Assembly (NCBI GenBank): GCA_902783905.1
Contig: CACZSP010000351.1
Location: 1-5,652, forward strand
Direction of reading: 5' to 3'
Source of the DNA: an uncultured Ruminococcus sp.
GTDB taxonomy: Bacteria; Bacillota; Clostridia; Oscillospirales; CAG-272
DNA length: 5,652 bases
The position numbers were made by a program, and so were the translations under genes. The notes below the pieces were generated by a model. It was not told where the DNA came from. It saw nothing but the letters and a program-made list of their open reading frames with translations, and did no database searches. This document shows, one piece after another, positions 1 through 5,652 of this stretch. The stretch's first letter is position 1, and each line of letters starts with the position of its first letter.

Positions 1-1090
1 CGATGCCGGGAAGGCCGACGTTGATATCGAGAACGTCGGCGCCCGCCTCCTCCTCGCGAACCGCCTCCGACGCGGCGTAACTCAGATCCCCGCGGCGCAG
101 AGCATCCCTGTACAGAGGTTTTCCCGTTGGATTGATCCTCTCACCTATCATCACCGGCAGCCCGCCTATTACGCAGGACGAGGCATAAGAGGAAACGACG
201 GTGATATCCTTTTCGGTCGCCGGAACGAAGGGCAGGTCCTCCGCTGCCGCAATCGCCGCCGAGATATGCCCGGGCGTCGTCCCGCAGCAGCCGCCGAGGA
301 TCCCCGCGCCGGCTTCGGCGAGCTTTCCGAGCGACAGGGCAAAATCGTTTTCCGACATTTCGTACCGGGTGACGCCGTCACGCAGGTCGGGCATTCCGGC
401 GTTCGGATTTGCTATGACCGGAACCGACGAACAGGCAGCCAGTTCCTTTATCACGGGAAGCATCAGATCGGGACCGAGAGAACAGTTGGCGCCTATCGCG
501 TCGACCCGAAGCCCTTCGAGCATGGCGGCCATGGCGGCGGGCGTCGCCCCCGTCATCAGCCGTCCGCTTTCGTCGTAAACGTTGGTGACGAATACCGGAA
601 GAGAACAGGCCTCCTTCGCCCCGACGACCGCCGCCTTCGTTTCGGTGCAGTCGTTCATCGTTTCGATGAGAATGAGATCGGCTCCCTCCTCCGCGCCCGC
701 CTTCGCGCACTCGGAAAACAGAGCCACGGCTTCTTCGAAGGGCAGGTCTCCGAGAGGTTCGCACAGTCTGCCGGTGGGACCGATATCGAACGCGATATAG
801 ACGTCCTCCCGGTCTCCCCGCGCCGCTCTCGCGCACTTCATCGCGGCGGAGATGATCTCCCGCCAGTTTTCGTATTTTGACGGGTTGACGCCGAAGGTAT
901 TCGTTTTTATGATATTGCAACCGGCGCCGATATAAGACCGGTGGAGCGATTCTATCACGTCCGGGTGCGACAGATTCCATTGTTCGGGCGCTTCGCCGGC
1001 AGGGAGGTCCATCGACTGAAGAACGGTCCCGGTGGCGCCGTCGAACCATAAACGTTTTTTCTTGATTACTTCTCTGATATCAGGTCTCAT
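1..1090 (-). CDS. metH: Cobalamin-dependent methionine synthase MetH, N-terminal part (C-terminus outside window)
   Basis: MetH transfers the methyl group of 5-methyl-THF through cobalamin to homocysteine, forming methionine and THF. The 363 codons visible, read continuously to the left edge without a stop, cover the homocysteine-binding barrel (about 1-300) and the beginning of the pterin/folate-binding domain. Diagnostic features are FDGATGT (16-22), NIIKTNTFG, the zinc-ligand cysteines C203 in GANCSLGP and C268/C269 in GGCCGT, then GERINPTG (316-323) opening the folate domain and LDINVGLPG (354-362), whose N357 sits at a conserved pterin-contacting Asn. A plain homocysteine S-methyltransferase (MmuM) is excluded by the second domain. 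The start used is ATG at 1090, 11 bp inside the preceding gene; in-frame ATG at 1102 and TTG at 1093 are alternatives. The cobalamin-binding domain is not visible; because the activation domain is encoded by the preceding gene, this MetH probably lacks that C-terminal domain. Confidence 0.95.
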   Translation of the reverse strand, partial: MRPDIREVIKKKRLWFDGATGTVLQSMDLPAGEAPEQWNLSHPDVIESLHRSYIGAGCNIIKTNTFGVNPSKYENWREIISAAMKCARAARGDREDVYIAFDIGPTGRLCEPLGDLPFEEAVALFSECAKAGAEEGADLILIETMNDCTETKAAVVGAKEACSLPVFVTNVYDESGRLMTGATPAAMAAMLEGLRVDAIGANCSLGPDLMLPVIKELAACSSVPVIANPNAGMPDLRDGVTRYEMSENDFALSLGKLAEAGAGILGGCCGTTPGHISAAIAAAEDLPFVPATEKDITVVSSYASSCVIGGLPVMIGERINPTGKPLYRDALRRGDLSYAASEAVREEEAGADVLDINVGLPGI

Positions 1091-1688
1091 CAACGTTTTC
1101 ATCCTTTATCCCGGTGACCGACGTCACCGATTTTGAGGGAGACATCAGGAACGATCTGCCGAGTGTTATCCCCAGCCGGCGACCGGCGTCCGTCAGACGA
1201 AGCACGTCCGGCTGAAATGAAAGCGGAAAATCGCCGTATCCGGGGCTGAATCTGAAGGAGCGCGGAGCGTCGCCGAATATTATCTTTTCCGAGTAATCGC
1301 ACGCCGCCTCGGCGTACGCCGAAGCCAGAGCGTCGGCGGTAAACTGTCCGGCGGGCGAGACCGCCCCAAGCCGCAGAAGGTATCTGTCGACTTCCGAACC
1401 CAGCGTAACGGCGCTGACGACCGCCCGGGAGCAACCCTCCAGGCAGGAAGCAAGGTCACGCGATTCTATCGGTCCGAATCCGAGATCCACCGCTCCCTCT
1501 CCGGTACGTGTCACCGGAACGCGGACGAAGGAGCATCCGGCTCGGATATGCGGAACAAGGTCATCCCTTGCCTTTTCGATCAGTTCTTCGGGCACTTCGC
1601 GCCCGTGTGATCCCAGTCTTGCCCCGATCTCGCGCCGGGACGGGACGAGCGCTTCGGCAGAAATCTGAAAGTATGAAACGGGGGTCAT
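1080..1688 (-). CDS. Stand-alone methionine synthase activation-domain protein (Met_synt_B12 family)
   Basis: This 202-residue protein corresponds to the C-terminal AdoMet-binding activation domain of MetH. In the canonical enzyme this domain supplies AdoMet to remethylate cobalamin that has been accidentally oxidised during turnover. Supporting motifs are AVTLGSEVDRYLLRLG (93-108), a helical segment around QFTADALASAYAEAACDY, RFSPGYGDFPLS (146-157, containing the RxxxGY AdoMet-binding signature with R146 and Y151) and the terminal LGITLGRSFLMSPSKSVT block (172-189), which matches the family's conserved end. The start is the ATG at 1688, which overlaps the metF stop as ATGA; no clear Shine-Dalgarno lies upstream, so translational coupling to metF is likely. 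The frame stays open upstream into metF to 2045, but that extension is Arg-rich shadow sequence, so the longer start is rejected. Its last 11 bp overlap the metH start. It presumably works in trans on the neighbouring MetH; this partnership is inferred from family and position. Confidence 0.92.
   Translation of the reverse strand: MTPVSYFQISAEALVPSRREIGARLGSHGREVPEELIEKARDDLVPHIRAGCSFVRVPVTRTGEGAVDLGFGPIESRDLASCLEGCSRAVVSAVTLGSEVDRYLLRLGAVSPAGQFTADALASAYAEAACDYSEKIIFGDAPRSFRFSPGYGDFPLSFQPDVLRLTDAGRRLGITLGRSFLMSPSKSVTSVTGIKDENVDET
1102..1107 (-). promoter_or_regulatory. Ribosome binding site of metH
   Basis: AAAGGA on the minus strand lies inside the 3' end of the activation-domain gene, 11 nt before the metH ATG at 1090 and 8 nt before an in-frame TTG at 1093. 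The other in-frame ATG at 1102 overlaps this motif and so cannot use it, which argues for the start near 1090. Confidence 0.55.
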
Positions 1689-2554
1689 GAAATGATCTGC
1701 GACAGATTGTCTTTTATCGCCCGGGCGACGTCCGGCCTGTTCATCGAATAAACGTGGACGGCGTTGAACCCGTTTGCGTAAAGATCGATGATCTGCTCGG
1801 TGGCGTAGGCGATGCCCGCCTGCTTCATCGCTTCCGGACGGTCTCCGTATCTGTCGATTATGCGCAAAAACCTTTGCGGCAGAGCGCTTCCGGATATCGA
1901 GCATATCCTTTTTATCTGCCGCGCGTTGGTGACCGGCATCACCCCCGCCACCACCGGCACCGAAACGCCGGCGCGAAGGAGCCGGTACATGAAGTTGTAT
2001 ATGACGTTGTTGTCGAAAAACATCTGGGTGGTCAGGTACTCGCACCCCGCCTCGACCTTGAAGCGCAGGGCTTCGATGTCGGCGGCGTCCGACGGACTTT
2101 CGGGATGCTTTTCGGGATAGCAGGCGCCTCCGATGCAGAAACCCCCGTACGCCTTTATCTCGCGCACGAGATCTCCGGCGTACCTGTAATCCGACAGACT
2201 GCCGCTGTCGCCCCCCGGAAGATCTCCGCGGAGCGCCAGTATGTTTTCGATCCCTTTTTCGCGGAGCGAGGCAAGCTGGGAAAGGATAGACGCCCTGTCA
2301 GCCCCGATGCAGCTCAGATGCGCGACGGGAGTCACGCCGAGCTTTTTTATCTCCGCCGCTATCTCGGCGGTAAAGCCCGCGGTGCTTCCGCCGGCTCCGT
2401 AGGTGACGCTCATATAATCGGGATGAAGAGAGGCGATCCCGGCTGCCGACGCCATAACGCCCGAAAAACTGTCGGTCGTTTTGGGAGGAAACACCTCGAA
2501 GGAAAGGGACGGCCTGTCCCCTTTGATTATGTCGATAACTTTCATCTGTTTCAA
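1685..2554 (-). CDS. metF: 5,10-methylenetetrahydrofolate reductase MetF
   Basis: This flavoenzyme reduces 5,10-methylene-THF to 5-methyl-THF, the methyl donor for MetH. The 289-residue single (beta/alpha)8-barrel is normal length for bacterial MetF and lacks the regulatory domain of eukaryotic MTHFR. Diagnostic motifs are SFEVFPPK (18-25, with E20 at the catalytic Glu position), SVTYGAGGST (49-58), HLSCIG (79-84), ALRGDLP (107-113, with D111 at the flavin/folate-interacting Asp position), YPEKHPES (146-153), LTTQMFFDN (174-182, with Q177 at the folate-binding Gln position), AGVMPVT (203-209) and the C-terminal HVYSMNRP (267-274). The upstream boundary used here is a TTG at 2554, 9 bp after rhaB. 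An in-frame ATG at 2545 (three codons later) is the alternative and gives MKVIDII as the N-terminus. The gene's end overlaps the next start by 4 bp (ATGA). Its place immediately before the MetH activation protein and metH supports the methionine-synthesis role. Confidence 0.96.
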   Translation of the reverse strand: MKQMKVIDIIKGDRPSLSFEVFPPKTTDSFSGVMASAAGIASLHPDYMSVTYGAGGSTAGFTAEIAAEIKKLGVTPVAHLSCIGADRASILSQLASLREKGIENILALRGDLPGGDSGSLSDYRYAGDLVREIKAYGGFCIGGACYPEKHPESPSDAADIEALRFKVEAGCEYLTTQMFFDNNVIYNFMYRLLRAGVSVPVVAGVMPVTNARQIKRICSISGSALPQRFLRIIDRYGDRPEAMKQAGIAYATEQIIDLYANGFNAVHVYSMNRPDVARAIKDNLSQIIS

Positions 2555-2558
2555 GTCG

Positions 2559-2564
2559 TCCTTT
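2559..2564 (-). promoter_or_regulatory. Ribosome binding site of metF
   Basis: AAAGGA on the minus strand begins at the last base of the rhaB stop codon (TGAAAGGA). It is 4 nt before the TTG at 2554, which is rather short, and 13 nt before the ATG at 2545, which is rather long, so it does not decide between the two candidate starts. It ties metF translation to the end of rhaB. Confidence 0.6.
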
Positions 2565-4033
2565 CAGTCGAGTCCGCAGACGGAACGGAAGCGTTCGTAT
2601 CCTTCGCCTGCGCCGGCGCCCGGCTCGTATACGTCTATCCGAGCCGACGCTCTCACGACGGCGCCGATCTGCCGCGGCCCCGCGATATCTCCGCCCGACG
2701 CCAGCTGTACCGCCACGTTGCCCATTGCCGTCGCCTCGACGGGACCGGCAAGCACGCGCCGTCCGGTAAGAAGCGCCGTCGTGCGGCAGAGCAGTCCGTC
2801 CTTTATTCCTCCGCCGACCATCCGCACGGTGTCGAAGCGCCTGCCGAGCAGCTTTTCAAGTGTGTCGGCGGTATATCTGTATTTGTACGCGAGACTTTCG
2901 TAAATGCATCTCGCCGTTTCGCCGGGAGTCGACGGGACCGGCTGCCCGGCGCGCCGGCAGTATTCCGCGATCCTTTCGGGAATATCCCCGGGAGGCGAAA
3001 AGACGGCGTCGTCGGGATCGATGAAGGAAACGCCTGACGGCGACGCGTTCGCGGCTGCTTCAAGCTCGTCGAAGGACATTTCCCTTCCCTCCCGGAGCCA
3101 CTGCCGGCGGCTCTCCTGAATGAGCCAGAGCCCCATGATGTTTTTGAGAAATCTGGCAGTCCCGAAGATTCCTCCCTCGTTGGTGAAATTCGCCTTCATA
3201 CATTCGGGGGCCGTCTTCGGAGAGTCGAGGACCGTCCCCATAAGACTCCAGGTGCCGCAGCTGACGTAAACTCCGCTTTCCCCGTCTTCAAAAGGAACGG
3301 CGGCAACGGCGGACGCCGTGTCGTGGGAGGCGCTCAGCACCACCGGGACACGGCCGACTCCGCACTCTTCGGCGATCTCACGCCGCAGCGTCCCGAGTAC
3401 CGTCCCGGGGGCCGCCGGGCGGGAAAAGAGCGCCGGATCGGCTCCGACGGCGCGCAGCAGTTCTTCGTCCCATCCGCCGGTCGACGCGTTGAGCAGCTGC
3501 GTCGTCGAGGCGTCGGTGAATTCGTTGGCGCACTCTCCGGTCAGAAGATATCCGAAATAATCGGGTATCATAAGAAAGCGCTTTGCATTGTCAAGGAGAA
3601 ACGGGGCGTGCTCTCTGATATAAGCCAGCTGATAAATCGTGTTGAACGGAAGGAACTGGATGCCCGTCTTCGAATATATCTTTTCCTTTCCGATCCTTTG
3701 TACCGTTTTTTCCATGTTTTCCGGCGAAAAATCCCTGTAGTGGAAGGGATTTGCCAGCAGGTCGCCGTTGCGGTCGAGAAGCACGAAATCAACGCCCCAG
3801 GTGTCGATCCCTATCGAGGAAATATCGGCGTGTCCGGCTGCGGCGCATCTGCGGATCCCCTCTTTTATTTCAAAGAAAAGCCGCATGACGTCCCAGCGGT
3901 AGTGGTCGCCAAGCATCACGGGATCGTTGCGGAACCGGTGAATCTCGGAAAGCTCTATCCTTTTTCCGTCGAAACACCCGAGGATCGCCCTGCCGGAGGA
4001 CGCTCCGAAATCAAACGCAAGTACCTTTTTCAT
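2564..4033 (-). CDS. rhaB: L-rhamnulokinase RhaB
   Basis: This is a cytoplasmic FGGY-family sugar kinase that phosphorylates L-rhamnulose to L-rhamnulose 1-phosphate with ATP, the second step of phosphorylative rhamnose catabolism after RhaA and before the aldolase RhaD. It has 489 residues, the usual full length for RhaB. Visible motifs in order are the N-terminal phosphate-binding DFGASSGR (8-15), GIDTWGVDFVLLD (75-87), GIQFLPFNT (124-132), IPDYFGYLLTG (156-166), SHDTASAV (236-243, with D238 at the catalytic Asp position), the VSCGTWSLMG segment (257-266), FTNEGGIFG (283-291) with FLKNIMGLWL (295-304), and the C-terminal VGGGIKDGLL and AGPVEATAMGN blocks. These are RhaB-specific rather than general FGGY signatures, so xylulokinase, fuculokinase or glycerol kinase are unlikely. 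The ATG follows the upstream glycosidase stop by 3 bp, with a good Shine-Dalgarno inside the end of that gene. rhaA, rhaD and a regulator are not in the window. Confidence 0.96.
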   Translation of the reverse strand: MKKVLAFDFGASSGRAILGCFDGKRIELSEIHRFRNDPVMLGDHYRWDVMRLFFEIKEGIRRCAAAGHADISSIGIDTWGVDFVLLDRNGDLLANPFHYRDFSPENMEKTVQRIGKEKIYSKTGIQFLPFNTIYQLAYIREHAPFLLDNAKRFLMIPDYFGYLLTGECANEFTDASTTQLLNASTGGWDEELLRAVGADPALFSRPAAPGTVLGTLRREIAEECGVGRVPVVLSASHDTASAVAAVPFEDGESGVYVSCGTWSLMGTVLDSPKTAPECMKANFTNEGGIFGTARFLKNIMGLWLIQESRRQWLREGREMSFDELEAAANASPSGVSFIDPDDAVFSPPGDIPERIAEYCRRAGQPVPSTPGETARCIYESLAYKYRYTADTLEKLLGRRFDTVRMVGGGIKDGLLCRTTALLTGRRVLAGPVEATAMGNVAVQLASGGDIAGPRQIGAVVRASARIDVYEPGAGAGEGYERFRSVCGLD

Positions 4034-4036
4034 CAG

Positions 4037-5652
4037 TCAGATCCTCTTTTCGGGATATCCGCCGCCGACCGGCGGGTGAGTCCACTGGTTTTCGCCGTTG
4101 TAATCGACGCAGCCGTAGTACCCGCAAAGCTCGCGGAAATACTCCTGGGCCTGCGCGTCCTCCTTCAGCATTTCTCCCGAATGACGGACCAGCAGACGGA
4201 GCATGAGTTCGTTTTCGCTCTTGTGAGCGTAGTAGTATCCGTATCTTTTTTCGTCAAGAACGGCGCGGATATAAAGAATCCTCCAGCGCCACTCATCCCT
4301 CCCGGGCGTGAATATCCTCCCGTTCTGCTCGCGGGCGATCCGCGCCGCCTCGGTATAGGCGTCAGCGTCGGGTTCGAGGCCGGAGTACACTCCGACGTGA
4401 TTTTTTTCGATCAGCTCGCACATCCGCACGAGAGCGTCCGGATCGGCTCCCGGGCAGTACCAGGAGAAATACTCTGACAGCGTTTCCCGATACGACGCCC
4501 CGGCGCTCCAGTAGTATCCCGCGCACTGGATCTTGGACAGATCCTCGTATTTTCCTTCCGAATAGGGCATACCGCCCGAAAGAATGCGCCGGGTCTCGCG
4601 CCAGAGCCGTTCGAACCTGCGCGGCAGCGGGTTTGCGCCGAAGCCGCCCCAGGGATAAAGCCCCCACATACTGATTTCGGGAAAATTGACGACCGGCTTC
4701 ACCGGTTCGTGTTCGAGAGGGAAACGGGGGTATTCGTGCTGGTTGTCGACCATTATCCCGTCGACCCAGGACATTTCGTTTTTCAGCTTTTCGTAAAGTC
4801 CCGAATACTCGCCCTCGTCCTCCGACGCGTCGAAATCCCAGGTCGACACGATGAATTTCGCATCCGGATAGTATTTCAGCGCCTCTTTGCGCAGTTCGGA
4901 CGCCGACCGGGCGTATCCCCCGGCTCCCCACGGACGGCACTTTTCGCATCCGCAGCCGCCCTCGTCGTAGGGCCACGTGAGAACGTAATCGAGTCCGACC
5001 CCGCTGAAGGCGCCGAGCATGCCGTTCCACAGGCCGCGCAGGTATTCGAGCGCCGCGGGATTCGACGGGCACAGGTTTCTTCCCGCCTTTCCGCGGTATT
5101 TCAGGTTGTATGTCAGATCTGCGTCAAATTCGTGAGGGGCGCTCTTGAGTCCCTGGTTCGGGCAGATTATTATCCCGGTCTCCATCCCGTATTCACGGCA
5201 GAGGGAGAACACCTTTTTCGCCTTTGAGACTGAGGCGTGAAACAGCGGCTCGTCGAAGGAATTCAGATTGATGACGGGCACTATGCAGACTATCGCGTTG
5301 TATCCCCAGAGCAGAAGAGAGGAAACGTATTCCCGCAGCTCGTCCTCCGGCGCCTGCTGATACCAGTTGTAAAAATGGATGGAAAAATACATGGCGCGGA
5401 ACGGACAGTCGGGGAAAACGTCGCCTCCCGAGGCGCGGGGAAAGAATTCTTTCTCTTCCTGTTTCCCCGAATGAAGGAACTTTCCGACTCCGTAAAGCAG
5501 GCCGCGTTCGCCGTATCCGGTTATCGTCCAGTCGCCTCCCGAGCCCTCGATCCTGAAACCGTCGGGATTTTTTCCGGCGTACTCCTCCGTCCGCAGGAAA
5601 ACGGTGACGTCGTTTACGCCGGATCCGCATCCGGGCGGTATCTCACGGCGCA
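4037..5652 (-). CDS. Glycoside-hydrolase-like protein, unassigned family (N-terminus outside window)
   Basis: The reading frame is open from the right edge to a TGA at 4039-4037, giving 537 visible residues. An internal Met at 5392 is not the start: the 86 codons before it are also protein-like. They contain DGFRI and then an ITGYGERGLLYGV stretch, typical of the small alpha/beta domain that precedes the catalytic barrel in GH20, GH67 and related glycosidases. The following region looks like a TIM barrel: an aromatic-rich first strand (AMYFSIHFYNWYQQAP), NLCPS, then WPYDEGGCGCEKC (fragment residues about 227-238, with D229, E230 and C233/C235/C238), STWDFD and MVDNQHEYPRFP. The last roughly 110 residues look helical. 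By analogy with GH20- and DUF4838-type proteins, the D-E pair may be catalytic and the cysteines may bind metal; both are inference. Substrate is unknown; the adjacent rhamnulokinase suggests a rhamnose-containing glycan or glycoside. Secretion cannot be judged without the N-terminus. Glycosidase fold is likely; family and activity are not assigned. Confidence 0.72.
   Translation of the reverse strand, partial: RREIPPGCGSGVNDVTVFLRTEEYAGKNPDGFRIEGSGGDWTITGYGERGLLYGVGKFLHSGKQEEKEFFPRASGGDVFPDCPFRAMYFSIHFYNWYQQAPEDELREYVSSLLLWGYNAIVCIVPVINLNSFDEPLFHASVSKAKKVFSLCREYGMETGIIICPNQGLKSAPHEFDADLTYNLKYRGKAGRNLCPSNPAALEYLRGLWNGMLGAFSGVGLDYVLTWPYDEGGCGCEKCRPWGAGGYARSASELRKEALKYYPDAKFIVSTWDFDASEDEGEYSGLYEKLKNEMSWVDGIMVDNQHEYPRFPLEHEPVKPVVNFPEISMWGLYPWGGFGANPLPRRFERLWRETRRILSGGMPYSEGKYEDLSKIQCAGYYWSAGASYRETLSEYFSWYCPGADPDALVRMCELIEKNHVGVYSGLEPDADAYTEAARIAREQNGRIFTPGRDEWRWRILYIRAVLDEKRYGYYYAHKSENELMLRLLVRHSGEMLKEDAQAQEYFRELCGYYGCVDYNGENQWTHPPVGGGYPEKRI
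4042..4048 (-). promoter_or_regulatory. Ribosome binding site of rhaB
   Basis: AAGAGGA on the minus strand lies 8 nt before the rhaB ATG at 4033, inside the last codons of the upstream glycosidase gene. The near-ideal spacing supports this start and shows rhaB can initiate independently within the polycistronic message. Confidence 0.7.

Noticed and set aside
378..1049. 223-codon minus-strand frame within metH
   Set aside because: It is out of frame with metH, whose translation shows all expected motifs; the alternative protein is an Arg-rich low-complexity shadow.
1..1090. metH as a truncated pseudogene or a short homocysteine S-methyltransferase
   Set aside because: The frame is intact to the window edge and already enters the folate domain; truncation is due to the window, not a mutation.
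1689..2045. 119-residue N-terminal extension of the activation-domain protein
   Set aside because: The extension overlaps metF in another frame and is Arg/Gly/Asp-rich with no family resemblance. The ATG at 1688 gives the normal family length and a typical ATGA junction.
2546..2563. Possible terminator or promoter between the sugar and methionine genes
   Set aside because: The gap is only 9 bp and holds most of a Shine-Dalgarno motif; no hairpin followed by a T run is present.
1754..3037. 427-codon open frame on the plus strand opposite metF and rhaB
   Set aside because: It is rich in Arg, Gly and Ala with no recognisable domain, lies antisense to two well-conserved genes, and crosses their boundary. 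Long antisense frames like this are expected in GC-rich coding DNA.
3323..4477. 384-codon open frame on the plus strand opposite rhaB and the glycosidase gene
   Set aside because: It is antisense to conserved coding sequence across a gene junction and shows no motif or convincing ribosome site; treated as a shadow frame.
4037..5392. Glycosidase gene starting at the ATG at 5392
   Set aside because: The frame continues upstream to the window edge and encodes a recognisable glycosidase N-terminal domain, so 5392 is an internal Met in the first barrel strand.

Overview
All five genes in this window lie on the minus strand and are packed with almost no non-coding DNA, so the window looks like a stretch of one operon transcribed from right to left. 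In transcription order they are: a 5'-truncated glycoside-hydrolase-like protein (4037-5652), L-rhamnulokinase rhaB (2564-4033), methylenetetrahydrofolate reductase metF (1685-2554), a stand-alone methionine-synthase activation-domain protein (1080-1688), and the N-terminal part of cobalamin-dependent methionine synthase metH (1-1090), whose 3' end lies outside the window. The junctions are a 3-bp gap, a 9-bp gap, a 4-bp ATGA overlap and an 11-bp overlap. There is no room for a terminator, promoter or riboswitch between the genes, and no RNA gene, repeat, mobile element or CRISPR array was seen.

The two halves of the operon have different jobs. The upstream half is sugar catabolism: a TIM-barrel-type glycosidase of a family I cannot name, then the kinase that phosphorylates L-rhamnulose. 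The downstream half is a complete-looking methyl-transfer module. MetF makes 5-methyl-THF, MetH uses it to methylate homocysteine through cobalamin, and the small protein between them supplies the AdoMet-binding reactivation domain that E. coli carries at the MetH C-terminus. The close packing of rhamnose catabolism with B12-dependent methionine synthesis is the most unusual aspect of the window.

Organism: the DNA is GC-rich, Shine-Dalgarno sites of the AAAGGA / AAGAGGA type precede several genes, and the MetH activation domain is encoded separately. That combination is familiar from anaerobic Clostridia-like Bacillota, including uncultivated gut lineages, and the glycosidase plus rhamnose use fit a polysaccharide-degrading anaerobe. 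This assignment is an inference and weak; Lentisphaerae/Planctomycetes-type bacteria cannot be excluded from one window.
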